Source: CAZBBB01 sp964490005 (lineage in GTDB: Bacteria; Planctomycetota; B15-G4). From it: DNA of 36,267 bases. Positions 1 through 6,788 of this stretch are shown piece after piece. Below the pieces are notes generated by a model. The model did not search any database and was not told where the DNA came from. It worked only from the letters and a program-made list of their open reading frames with translations. Where the stretch lies: the NCBI GenBank assembly GCA_964490005.1, contig CAZBBB010000027.1:1-36267 (forward strand), read 5' to 3'. How positions within the stretch are numbered: position 1 is the first letter of the stretch; every line of letters begins with the position of its first letter. Made by a program: the position numbers and the translations under genes.

Positions 1-1
1 C

Positions 2-661
2 CCCGCCGCGCCGTCGGCTCCGCCGCGCCGCTCGGGCCGCCGCACGCTCGTCGGCGCGGCCGCCGCCGGCGCCTTTCTGTTCCTGTCGCTGATCTGGTTT
101 GCCCGCGCGCAGACCGGCCCGGACGGCAGCGACAGCACGGGCGTGTCGGCCCTGCTGCAGAGCTTCGGCATCGGGAGCGGCGACTTCGACGTCCCGCGGC
201 AGCGCCACTTCATGGTGCTGCCGGCCGCCAATCTCGAGCAGCGCCTGGCGGTGCAGCCGGCCGCGCACACGACGAACCGGGCCGTCGAGCCCGACCTGTC
301 GGTGCTGCTGCTCGACGATCTGGCGTCGCTGGCCTCGCTCGACGCGCGCGAGCAGCTCGACGAACTCTTCCTGCGCCTGCGCGAGGGCGGCGCGGCCCTG
401 CTCGACGGCCGCCGCGAGGCCCCCGCCCCGCTCGACGTCGACGCGCAGCTCTCGCTGCTGGCCGGCGCGCGCGCCGCGATCGGCCTGTCCGACCCGGCCG
501 ACCCGCAGGCGCTCTCGCAGCTGCAGGACTGGCTGGCCGCCGCGCCCGCCGCGCTCGACGGCGTGCTCTGGATCGCCGGCGGCGCCGACGGCCCCGCCCA
601 GGTGCGCCTGCTCACCCGCGACACCGCCCGCGAGCAGCGACTCTCGAAGCTGCTGAAGTAG
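2..661 (+). CDS. Membrane-anchored protein of unknown function, 5'-truncated
   Basis: The frame is open from base 2 to a TAG at 659-661, giving about 219 residues, so the true start lies before the window. A single hydrophobic segment (roughly LVGAAAAGAF...LIWFARA, encoded at about 47-109) follows an Arg/Pro-rich stretch, which fits an N-terminal signal anchor with the rest outside the cytoplasm. The remainder is rich in Ala, Leu and Asp and predicted helical, with no motif I recognise. A GTG at 143 could serve as an internal start but would discard the membrane segment, so I treat the whole open frame as coding. It converges on the export operon that follows. Function unknown. Confidence 0.6.
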   Translation, partial: PAAPSAPPRRSGRRTLVGAAAAGAFLFLSLIWFARAQTGPDGSDSTGVSALLQSFGIGSGDFDVPRQRHFMVLPAANLEQRLAVQPAAHTTNRAVEPDLSVLLLDDLASLASLDAREQLDELFLRLREGGAALLDGRREAPAPLDVDAQLSLLAGARAAIGLSDPADPQALSQLQDWLAAAPAALDGVLWIAGGADGPAQVRLLTRDTAREQRLSKLLK

Positions 662-686
662 CGAGCGCGTGCCGGGCGGCGCGGCC

Positions 687-736
687 GGGGGCCTCTGAGC
701 CGGAGGCGTCACGTGGCCGGAGGCGAAGAGGCCCCC
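687..736. terminator. Inverted repeat between convergent genes, likely bidirectional terminator
   Basis: GGGGGCCTCT at 687-696 is perfectly complementary to AGAGGCCCCC at 727-736, with a 30-nt loop. It lies in the 140-bp gap between a plus-strand stop (661) and a minus-strand stop (802), where one hairpin can end both transcripts. There is no U-tract. The same GGGGGCCTnT core forms the stem of the element at 5678-5750. Confidence 0.55.
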
Positions 737-801
737 GAGCCAGCCGCCCCCACCGACTCCCCTTCGTTCGTCGGACGCCGTCGCTTCCCGTCGCCCCGCG
801 C

Positions 802-1968
802 TCAGAGCGCGCGGAAGGCCTCGACCGGCTTGAGCATCGCGGCGCGCAGCGCCGGCAGCGTGCCGCCGACGAGGCCGAGCACGAAGGCCAGCACGAAGGA
901 GGTCAGCGCGAGTTCGGGCGTGAGCCGGAACTCGAAGGACACGTCGGTGAACGTGTTCCAGTTGGCGAGGCCGGTCTGCGTGCCGTCGAAGGGCAGCGCG
1001 ATGAGCAGCCCCAGCCCTCCGCCGAGCAGGCCGATGAGGCCGGCCTCGAACACGAAGGCGAAGAAGATCGCGCTGCGCCGGTAGCCGATCGCGAGCAGCA
1101 CGCCGACCTCGTGCGTGCGCGCCGAGACGGCCGCGAGCATCGTGTTCATCGAGCCGAGCACGGCGGCCACGCCCATGATGGCGGTCAGGAAGACGGCCAG
1201 GAACTGCAGCATGTCGCCGGTCATGGCGGTCTGCCTGGCCAGATACTCGGCCTCGCTGAAGACGGCGGCCGGCACGCGCGCGTCGTTCTCCAGTTCGGCC
1301 TTGATCGCGCCCAGGTCGGTGCCCGGCTGCACGCGCGCCACGACGCGCTGGAACACGGGCCGGTCGAGCGCCGCCATCATGCGCTCGACGTCGCCCCAGA
1401 TCTCGCCGCCCTCGGCCGTCGCGGAACGGAACACGCCGACGACCTTGAAGGGCGACATGTTCAGCTCGATCGTGTCGCCCAGCCGGCAGTCGAGCATGCG
1501 CTCGGTGAGCGGTTGGCCCACGACGACCTCGTCGGCGCCGAACTCGAACCAGCGCCCCTCGACGAGTTCCAGCTCGTCGTCGCGCAGGGCGAAGGAGGCC
1601 GGCTGCACGCCGCGCAGCGGCACGTTGGTCGTGCCGCCCGTGACCAGCTCCTTGTAGACGGCCAGGAAGGTCTCGGCGGCGGCGAGCGGCGCGCCCATCC
1701 CGTCGCGCGCGATCTCGGGCCGCTCCTTGAGCAGGATCTCGGCGCGCTCGCGCGTGATCGCCGACTCGCCCTCCGAGGTCGCACCGGGCCGCAGGTAGAT
1801 GGCGATGTCGTCGCGCCCCCCGACCTCGTAGAGCTGCCGGAAGCCGTTGCGCAGCGAGAGCACGCCGGCGAACACGGCCACCGTCATCGCGATGCCGGCC
1901 GCGGTGAACAGCGTGGAGGCGCGCCGCACCATCAGGTTGCGCAGCGAGTAGCCGAGCGGGAGCGCCAT
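802..1968 (-). CDS. ABC transporter permease, FtsX/MacB type (distal)
   Basis: This 388-residue protein has the FtsX/MacB permease plan. One membrane helix near residues 15-35 is followed by a large extracytoplasmic domain (about 40-255), then three C-terminal helices at about 265-290, 310-335 and 360-380. The motif SARTHEVGVLLAIGYRR before the third helix is typical of the family cytoplasmic loop. It should form the transmembrane unit with the neighbouring permease and the ATPase at 3176-3901, moving a lipid or lipoprotein, or an efflux substrate. The ATG at 1968 overlaps the TGA of the upstream permease (TGATG), implying translational coupling. The substrate cannot be read from the sequence. 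Confidence 0.85.
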   Translation of the reverse strand: MALPLGYSLRNLMVRRASTLFTAAGIAMTVAVFAGVLSLRNGFRQLYEVGGRDDIAIYLRPGATSEGESAITRERAEILLKERPEIARDGMGAPLAAAETFLAVYKELVTGGTTNVPLRGVQPASFALRDDELELVEGRWFEFGADEVVVGQPLTERMLDCRLGDTIELNMSPFKVVGVFRSATAEGGEIWGDVERMMAALDRPVFQRVVARVQPGTDLGAIKAELENDARVPAAVFSEAEYLARQTAMTGDMLQFLAVFLTAIMGVAAVLGSMNTMLAAVSARTHEVGVLLAIGYRRSAIFFAFVFEAGLIGLLGGGLGLLIALPFDGTQTGLANWNTFTDVSFEFRLTPELALTSFVLAFVLGLVGGTLPALRAAMLKPVEAFRAL

Positions 1969-3179
1969 CAGCCTTCGCTCCGCAGGGCCGCGACGGGCCG
2001 GGTGCGGGCCGCCGCGATCGCCGGCGCGAGGCCGGCGATCAGGCCGATCGCGAGCGAGATCGCCAGCCCCATGAGCGCCGTCGTCGGCGCGACGGCGTAC
2101 GTGGGCAGAAAGCCGCCCATCACCTGCCGGAGTCCTTGGGCCGAACTCACCGCGAAGAACACTCCGAGGCCCCCGCCGAGCAGCGAGAGCGCCAGCGACT
2201 CGCCGAGCATCAGCCGCGCCAGCGCGCCGTCCGGGAAGCCCAGCGCCTTGAGGATGCCCGTCTCGTGCGTGCGCTGGCGCGCCGCCATGAGCATCGTGTT
2301 CACGACCGAGAAGAACACCGCGAACACCACCGCGCCGCCGATCGTCGCCACGAAGAAGGGCAGGTTGCCCATCATCGAGATGAAGCTGGCCTGGAAGGCC
2401 GCCTCGGTCGTCGTCATCGTGACCTGCGGGCCGTTGGCGAACAGCGCGTCGATGTCGGCCGTGACCTGCGCCGGGTCGGCGTCCTGTTCGAGGTTGATCG
2501 AGTACACGCCTACGCCCGGAGGCCCCAGCGCCTCGCCCACCTTGCGCGCCTCGTCGAGGTAGTCGTAGCGGAAGATGATCGTGCGGTCGTCGAAGTTCGG
2601 CTTGCGCGGCCGGTACACGCCGGCGACGACGAACTCCCAGGCGGCGCCGTCGGGCCGCGTGAAGATCGTGCCGATGAGCGGCACCGTGTCGCCGACCTTC
2701 CAGCCGAAGCTGCGCACGAGCCCCTCGCCGATGAGGCAGGCGCGGCGGTCGGCGAGGAAGGCCTGCTGGAAGGCCTCGCGCGCGGGCGGCCCCGTGACGC
2801 CGCCGGGCGCCTCCACGACCTCGACCTCCTTGTCGTACATGTCGAGGAAGATCTCGTGGTCGACGCCGAACTCCGCCAGGAAGTTCTCGGGACGCTGGTA
2901 GTAGGCACCGAACCACTGGAACTTGGTCACGTGCTCGACGCCCGGCACGGCCGCGATCTTGGGCTGGTAGTCGAGCGGCAGCGCGACGAACAGCGAGACG
3001 GCCGACTGCGTGATCACCCGGTTCTGGGCCGCGCCCTTCACGGCCGCGTCCATCGAGGTGACCAGCGAGACCAGGAAGCAGAACAGGAACAGCGCCACGA
3101 TCAGCGCCAGCACCGTCAGCCCCGTGCGCAGCCAGTGCGCGCGCAGATGCCGCGGGACGAGGCGCCAGGGCGTGCTCAC
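1968..3179 (-). CDS. ABC transporter permease, FtsX/MacB type (proximal)
   Basis: A 403-residue permease of the same architecture as its downstream neighbour: helix at about 16-40, periplasmic domain, then three C-terminal helices preceded by ARQRTHETGILKALGFP, the loop typical of FtsX-domain permeases. The two permeases are clearly divergent from each other, so the complex is probably a heterodimer, as in LolCE, and not a MacB homodimer. The GTG start at 3179 overlaps the ATPase stop by 4 nt (GTGA), which fixes the start over longer readings of the frame. The periplasmic domain (about 45-275) is large and may contact the MacA-like adaptor of the same operon. Confidence 0.85.
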   Translation of the reverse strand: MSTPWRLVPRHLRAHWLRTGLTVLALIVALFLFCFLVSLVTSMDAAVKGAAQNRVITQSAVSLFVALPLDYQPKIAAVPGVEHVTKFQWFGAYYQRPENFLAEFGVDHEIFLDMYDKEVEVVEAPGGVTGPPAREAFQQAFLADRRACLIGEGLVRSFGWKVGDTVPLIGTIFTRPDGAAWEFVVAGVYRPRKPNFDDRTIIFRYDYLDEARKVGEALGPPGVGVYSINLEQDADPAQVTADIDALFANGPQVTMTTTEAAFQASFISMMGNLPFFVATIGGAVVFAVFFSVVNTMLMAARQRTHETGILKALGFPDGALARLMLGESLALSLLGGGLGVFFAVSSAQGLRQVMGGFLPTYAVAPTTALMGLAISLAIGLIAGLAPAIAAARTRPVAALRSEG

Positions 3180-3901
3180 GCGCGCCGGCCCCCGACCGCC
3201 GCGCCCGCCGTCGGCGCCGCGACCGCGCCGCTCTCGAGCAGCACGCCCTTGTCGAGGTGCAGGATGCGCCGCGCGCGCTGCGCCGCGACGTCGTCGTGCG
3301 TCACGACGACGAGCGTCTTCTTCATCTCGTCGTTCAGACGCCGCAGCAGGTCCATGATGGCGTTGGCCGAGTCGCGGTCGAGATCGCCGGTCGGCTCGTC
3401 GGCGAGGATCAGCGCCGGATCGGTGGCGAGCGCACGCGCGATCGCCACGCGCTGCTCCTGCCCGCCCGAGAGCTGCTTGGGGCGGTGATGCATGCGGTCG
3501 GCGAGCCCCACGACCTCGAGCGCGAACTCGGCCTGCCGGCGGCGCGCGGCGCGCGAGAGCGGCGCGAGCTGCAGCGGCAGCAGCACGTTCTCGAGCGCCG
3601 TGAGCACCGGCACGAGGTTGAAGGCCTGGAACACGAAGCCGATGTGCCGCGCGCGGAAGGCCGGCAGCGCGCGGGCCGGCAGCTCGGTGATGCACTGGCC
3701 CGCGACGGTGATCGAGCCCTCGTCGACCGCGTCGAGCCCGCCGACCAGGTTCAGGATCGTGGACTTGCCCGATCCCGAGGGCCCCATGAGCGCGACGAAG
3801 TCGCCCTCGGGCACGTCGAGGTCGAGCTGGTCGAGCACGGTGAGGATCTCGCCGCCGCGCTCGTAGCGGCGCGTCACGCCGCGCATCTCGATCATGGCCA
3901 T
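3176..3901 (-). CDS. ABC transporter ATPase, LolD/MacB-like
   Basis: A 241-residue ATPase that energises the two FtsX-type permeases downstream. Walker A GPSGSGKST is at 40-48, the Q-loop Gln near 92, signature LSGGQ at 144-148, Walker B ILADEP at 165-170 and the switch His in VVTHDD near 202. The sequence between them (ARHIGFVFQAFNLVP) is typical of the LolD/MacB/FtsE subfamily. The C-terminal 25 residues are an Ala/Gly-rich tail with no visible function. Two ATGs are possible (3901 and 3895). A GGAGAG lies about 8-14 nt upstream, so I keep 3901. The gene starts 61 nt after the RidA stop, the only real gap in this operon. Confidence 0.92.
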   Translation of the reverse strand: MAMIEMRGVTRRYERGGEILTVLDQLDLDVPEGDFVALMGPSGSGKSTILNLVGGLDAVDEGSITVAGQCITELPARALPAFRARHIGFVFQAFNLVPVLTALENVLLPLQLAPLSRAARRRQAEFALEVVGLADRMHHRPKQLSGGQEQRVAIARALATDPALILADEPTGDLDRDSANAIMDLLRRLNDEMKKTLVVVTHDDVAAQRARRILHLDKGVLLESGAVAAPTAGAAVGGRRA

Positions 3902-3962
3902 CGTGCTTGCTCTCCGTCGGGCCGCGAGGGCCGCACATCAAACCAGAATCGGCGGCGGCCTG

Positions 3963-4412
3963 TCAGCGCGCGGCCGCGACGGCGGCGATCTCGACCCGCG
4001 CGCCGCGCGGCAGCGCCGCGACCGCCACGCAGGCGCGCGCCGGGCGCGGCGCCGGAACGAGCCGTTCGTAGACGGCGTTGAAGGCCGCGTAGTCGGCCAT
4101 GTCCGTGAGATACACGGTCACCGAGACGAGGTCGGCCGCGCCGAGCGAGGCCCGCGCCAGTTCGGCCAGCAGCGCCGCCAGCGCCGCCTCGGCCTCGGCG
4201 GCGAAGTCCGCGCCGCAGGCGTCGAGCGGCGCGATCTTGCCCGAGAAGTGCACCTGTCCGCCCGCGCGCACGGCGGCCGAGTAGGGCCCCAGCGCGTCGG
4301 GCGCCGGCAGGTGGCGCGGCGAGGGGCCCGCGCAGCCCGCCAGCGCGCACAGCAGCCCGAGCGAAGGCGCCGCGCCGAGCGACCCCGAGCGCGCGCCCCG
4401 CGCCCGCCTCAC
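3963..4412 (-). CDS. RidA/YjgF-family protein with lipoprotein signal
   Basis: RidA proteins hydrolyse reactive enamine/imine intermediates, usually in the cytosol. Residues about 38-149 carry the family pattern: GPYSAAV, FSGKI, TVYLTD, FNAVYERL, then PAR with the carboxylate-binding Arg at 126, and ARVEI with Glu at 141. The unusual part is the N-terminus. The GTG start at 4412 overlaps the adaptor stop by 4 nt (GTGA) and gives an Arg-rich n-region, a short hydrophobic stretch and LAGC with the lipidation Cys at 27. That predicts a membrane-anchored extracytoplasmic RidA. It lies between the adaptor and the ATPase of the same operon. The h-region is short (about 9-10 residues), so lipidation is likely but unproven. 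Confidence 0.8.
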   Translation of the reverse strand: MRRARGARSGSLGAAPSLGLLCALAGCAGPSPRHLPAPDALGPYSAAVRAGGQVHFSGKIAPLDACGADFAAEAEAALAALLAELARASLGAADLVSVTVYLTDMADYAAFNAVYERLVPAPRPARACVAVAALPRGARVEIAAVAAAR

Positions 4413-5587
4413 GGCCTGGCTTCCGCGAGCCGCACCTCGTCGCCGTCCTCGAGCCCCGCCGGCGGATCGAGCACGACCTGCTCGCTGCCCGACAGGCCGT
4501 CCACGACCTTGACCGTGTCGCGCGGGCCCTCGCCGGCCGTCGTCACGGCCCGGCGCGTCACGCGCCCGTCGGCCAGCACCCACACCGCGTCGCCCGACAG
4601 CGCCGCGCGCGGCACGAGCACGTGCGGCTCGACCGGCTCGCCGCCGGCCGCGCCCTCGCTGAACACGACGCGCACGCTCATCTCGGGCAGGATGCGCTCG
4701 TCGCGCTCGAGGAACTCGCAGCGCAGCTCGACGGTCGCCTTCTGGCGGTCGGCGGTCGGCCAGATCTGGCGCACCCGCCCCGGCCAGGCGCGGTCGGGCA
4801 GCGCGTCGAGGAAGATCGTCACCGGCGCGCCGTCGCGCGCGGCGCGCAGCGAGGTCTGCGCCAGCTCGACCTGCACCTCGAGCGTGTCGAAGTCGACCAG
4901 CGTCGCGACCGAGCCGCGCGAGTTGCCGCCCGACGCGATCGAGGACACGACCTCGCCGATCTCGGCGTTCTTGGCCGTGATCACGCCGTCGAAGGGCGCG
5001 AACACCGAGGACTTGCTGATCTGCACCTCGATCTCGGCCACCGCCGCCTCGTACGCGGCGGCGCGCGCGCGGGCCCCGTCGAGCGTCGTCCGCGCCAGGT
5101 CGACCTCGGCCTGCGCGATGTCGCCGGCCGGCAGCAGCGCCGCCTTGCGCGCGTGGTCGAGCTGCGCGATCTCCAGCGCCGAGCGCGAGGCCGTCAGTTC
5201 GCCGCGCGCCCGTCCCCGCAGCGCCTCCAGCGCGCGAGTGTCGAGCCGCGCGATCAGGTCGCCCGCCTGCACGCGGTCGCCCTCCTCGACCTTCAGCTCG
5301 ACCAGCCGCCCCTGCACGTCGGTCGAGAGCGCCGCCTGCCGCCGCGCCACGACGTAGCCGTTGGCGGCCGTGCCCGTCAGCGCGGCCGCGGCCGTGACGC
5401 GCTGCGCGCGCGCCACCCGCACCTCGGGCCGCCCGTCGAAGCGCGCCGCGAGGGCCGGCCAACCCAGCCACGCGAGCAGCGCCAGCACGATCGCGCCCGC
5501 GATCCAGCGCCCCGCCCCGCGCCGCCGCGCCGGCGTCGGCGCACGGTCGATCGTCAACCGGGTGAGGTCGGGCTTGTCGGCAGCCAT
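4409..5587 (-). CDS. HlyD/MacA-type membrane fusion (adaptor) protein
   Basis: This 392-residue periplasmic adaptor has an N-terminal cytoplasmic tail, one membrane helix (about 28-45), then a split biotinyl-lipoyl domain whose first half includes GRLVELKVEEGDRVQAGD. A helical hairpin of about 110-190 is followed by the second lipoyl half (FAPFDGVITAKNAEIGEVV) and beta-barrel and membrane-proximal domains to the C-terminus. Such proteins link an inner-membrane transporter to an outer-membrane channel. With the LolD/MacB-like ATPase and two permeases downstream, it makes a MacAB-like export operon, although no TolC-type channel gene is in view. First gene of the operon, with no clear ribosome-binding site. 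Confidence 0.88.
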   Translation of the reverse strand: MAADKPDLTRLTIDRAPTPARRRGAGRWIAGAIVLALLAWLGWPALAARFDGRPEVRVARAQRVTAAAALTGTAANGYVVARRQAALSTDVQGRLVELKVEEGDRVQAGDLIARLDTRALEALRGRARGELTASRSALEIAQLDHARKAALLPAGDIAQAEVDLARTTLDGARARAAAYEAAVAEIEVQISKSSVFAPFDGVITAKNAEIGEVVSSIASGGNSRGSVATLVDFDTLEVQVELAQTSLRAARDGAPVTIFLDALPDRAWPGRVRQIWPTADRQKATVELRCEFLERDERILPEMSVRVVFSEGAAGGEPVEPHVLVPRAALSGDAVWVLADGRVTRRAVTTAGEGPRDTVKVVDGLSGSEQVVLDPPAGLEDGDEVRLAEARP

Positions 5588-5598
5588 GGGCGGCGCGG

Positions 5599-5604
5599 AT
5601 TGTA
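5599..5604 (-). promoter_or_regulatory. Candidate -10 box (TACAAT) of the export operon
   Basis: TACAAT on the minus strand lies about 12 nt before the adaptor ATG, an AT-rich hexamer in very GC-rich DNA. No convincing -35 hexamer is found 16-18 nt upstream. The short distance would mean a very short or absent leader, which fits the lack of a ribosome-binding site. Confidence 0.3.
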
Positions 5605-5677
5605 CGGTTCGCGCCGCGGCGACGCGCCGCTGCGACGCACAGCGCGCGGGCGCTCGGCGACGCGACGATCTCCGCGA

Positions 5678-5750
5678 GGCGACGGAGGCGGGGGCCTGTT
5701 CGCTCCGCCCCCCGAAAGGCTGCCGCTCACAGGCCCCCGCCTCCGTCGCC
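5678..5750 (-). terminator. Long perfect inverted repeat after the DUF3883 gene
   Basis: Arms of 22 bp at 5678-5699 and 5729-5750 match perfectly, separated by 29 nt. The inner ten bases of each arm (GGGGGCCTGT / ACAGGCCCCC) repeat the stem core at 687-736. It begins 39 nt beyond the stop at 5789 on the minus strand and precedes the export operon, so a terminator role is plausible. No U-tract is present, and the stem is far longer than a terminator needs. Confidence 0.6.
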
Positions 5751-5788
5751 GGAAACGCGCACCGGACAGCGCGATGCGGGTGCTGCCG

Positions 5789-6652
5789 TCAGGCCGTCAA
5801 GCCGACGCGCGCGACGTACTCGCTCGCCCGCAGGGAGAACGAATCGTGGATCGGGCCGGAGCAGATGAACAACTTCGGGCGGCGCCGAAACTCGAAGGCC
5901 CGGTAGACATGGTAGTCGCCGCCGAACTTCCGGGAGGTCTCCAGTTCGTTGCTCGTCACGTGAAAGGGCGTGAACGCGCCGAAGGCCGTCGTCTTCACCT
6001 CGATGAAGCGCTCGCGGCGATTCGTGTCGAAGGAGAGCACGTCGTAGCCGAGGCCGTCACCGCGGGTCTTCGAGACCTGCTCGACGCTCGCCGCCAGGCG
6101 CGCGCAGCCCGCCTGCTTCAGTCGAGCTCGTTCGTACTCGACGACGAACCGCTCCCCCGCATCGCCGAGGGAGCGATTGCGCGCCTCGAGCGCCATGTAG
6201 TCGATGCGCGAAACTACGGGCAGCGTCTCGGCGATCCCGCTACGCCGACGGCTCCCGCCTGCTGCCGCGACCGGAGGGTCCACGAGCACCGAGAGGATCT
6301 CGGCGACGACGGGAACCTGGGCTTCCTCAGCCACCTGCGCCGCGAGCAGGGCCGCGAGGGGTCGGTTGGCGTCGAGCCGCTCCGCGACGACATCGTGCAG
6401 CAGTCCCTGGTAGTTCCAGGCCGGCTTGTAGCCGGCGACGTACCTGAACCCCAAATCGATGAGCACGGCGCTGATGTTGCCGTGCTTGTACTCGATGGCG
6501 CCGCGCGAGCGGCGCTTCAGGCGCGGCGCGAGTCGCTTCGCGCACTCTGCCTTCGAATAACGCTCGCCCCGGATCTCCTGCTCGAGCATCTCGAAGTAGG
6601 CGGCGACCGTCGCCTCGACTTCGACGCGCGACCAGGCTTCGGGCACGGGCAT
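5789..6652 (-). CDS. DUF3883-domain protein, predicted PD-(D/E)xK-type nuclease
   Basis: A 287-residue protein in two parts. Residues about 5-85 form a helical region with YSKAECAKRL and NISAVLIDLGFRYVAGYKP, a pattern I associate with the N-termini of restriction-like and HNH proteins. Residues about 160-275 match DUF3883: GDAGERFVVEYER, KTRGDGLGYDVLSFD, FIEVKTT, and SNELETSRKFGGDYHVYR. Glu168, Asp204 and Glu218-x-Lys220 are placed like a restriction-endonuclease-fold active site. Start: ATG 6652 has GGAG about 6 nt upstream. Such domains occur in defence and restriction systems, but no methylase or helicase partner lies nearby, so it looks solitary. Nuclease activity is inferred. Confidence 0.75.
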   Translation of the reverse strand: MPVPEAWSRVEVEATVAAYFEMLEQEIRGERYSKAECAKRLAPRLKRRSRGAIEYKHGNISAVLIDLGFRYVAGYKPAWNYQGLLHDVVAERLDANRPLAALLAAQVAEEAQVPVVAEILSVLVDPPVAAAGGSRRRSGIAETLPVVSRIDYMALEARNRSLGDAGERFVVEYERARLKQAGCARLAASVEQVSKTRGDGLGYDVLSFDTNRRERFIEVKTTAFGAFTPFHVTSNELETSRKFGGDYHVYRAFEFRRRPKLFICSGPIHDSFSLRASEYVARVGLTA

Positions 6653-6711
6653 CCCCACTCCACGCTCCGCACACCTCGTGCGGCGGTGGCCCCAAGGTAC
6701 ATCGAGGCGGC

Positions 6712-6758
6712 TCGCGTGCCGCTCCGCCGCCCTCACCGCTCCATCGGGCGGCACGCGA
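6712..6758 (-). terminator. 11-bp inverted repeat after the repeat-protein gene
   Basis: TCGCGTGCCGC at 6712-6722 pairs perfectly with GCGGCACGCGA at 6748-6758 across a 25-nt loop. It begins 30 nt beyond the stop of the minus-strand repeat-protein gene and ends 60 nt before the next gene start, so it is probably its terminator. No U-tract. Confidence 0.5.
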
Positions 6759-6788
6759 AGGGGATCGCCCTGAGCGCGCCGCCTCCCG

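Noticed and set aside
3963..5471. A single 502-residue frame that would fuse RidA to a shifted reading of the adaptor
   Set aside because: The upstream part is out of frame with the adaptor and is Arg-rich. The GTG at 4412 with a GTGA overlap explains the RidA start.
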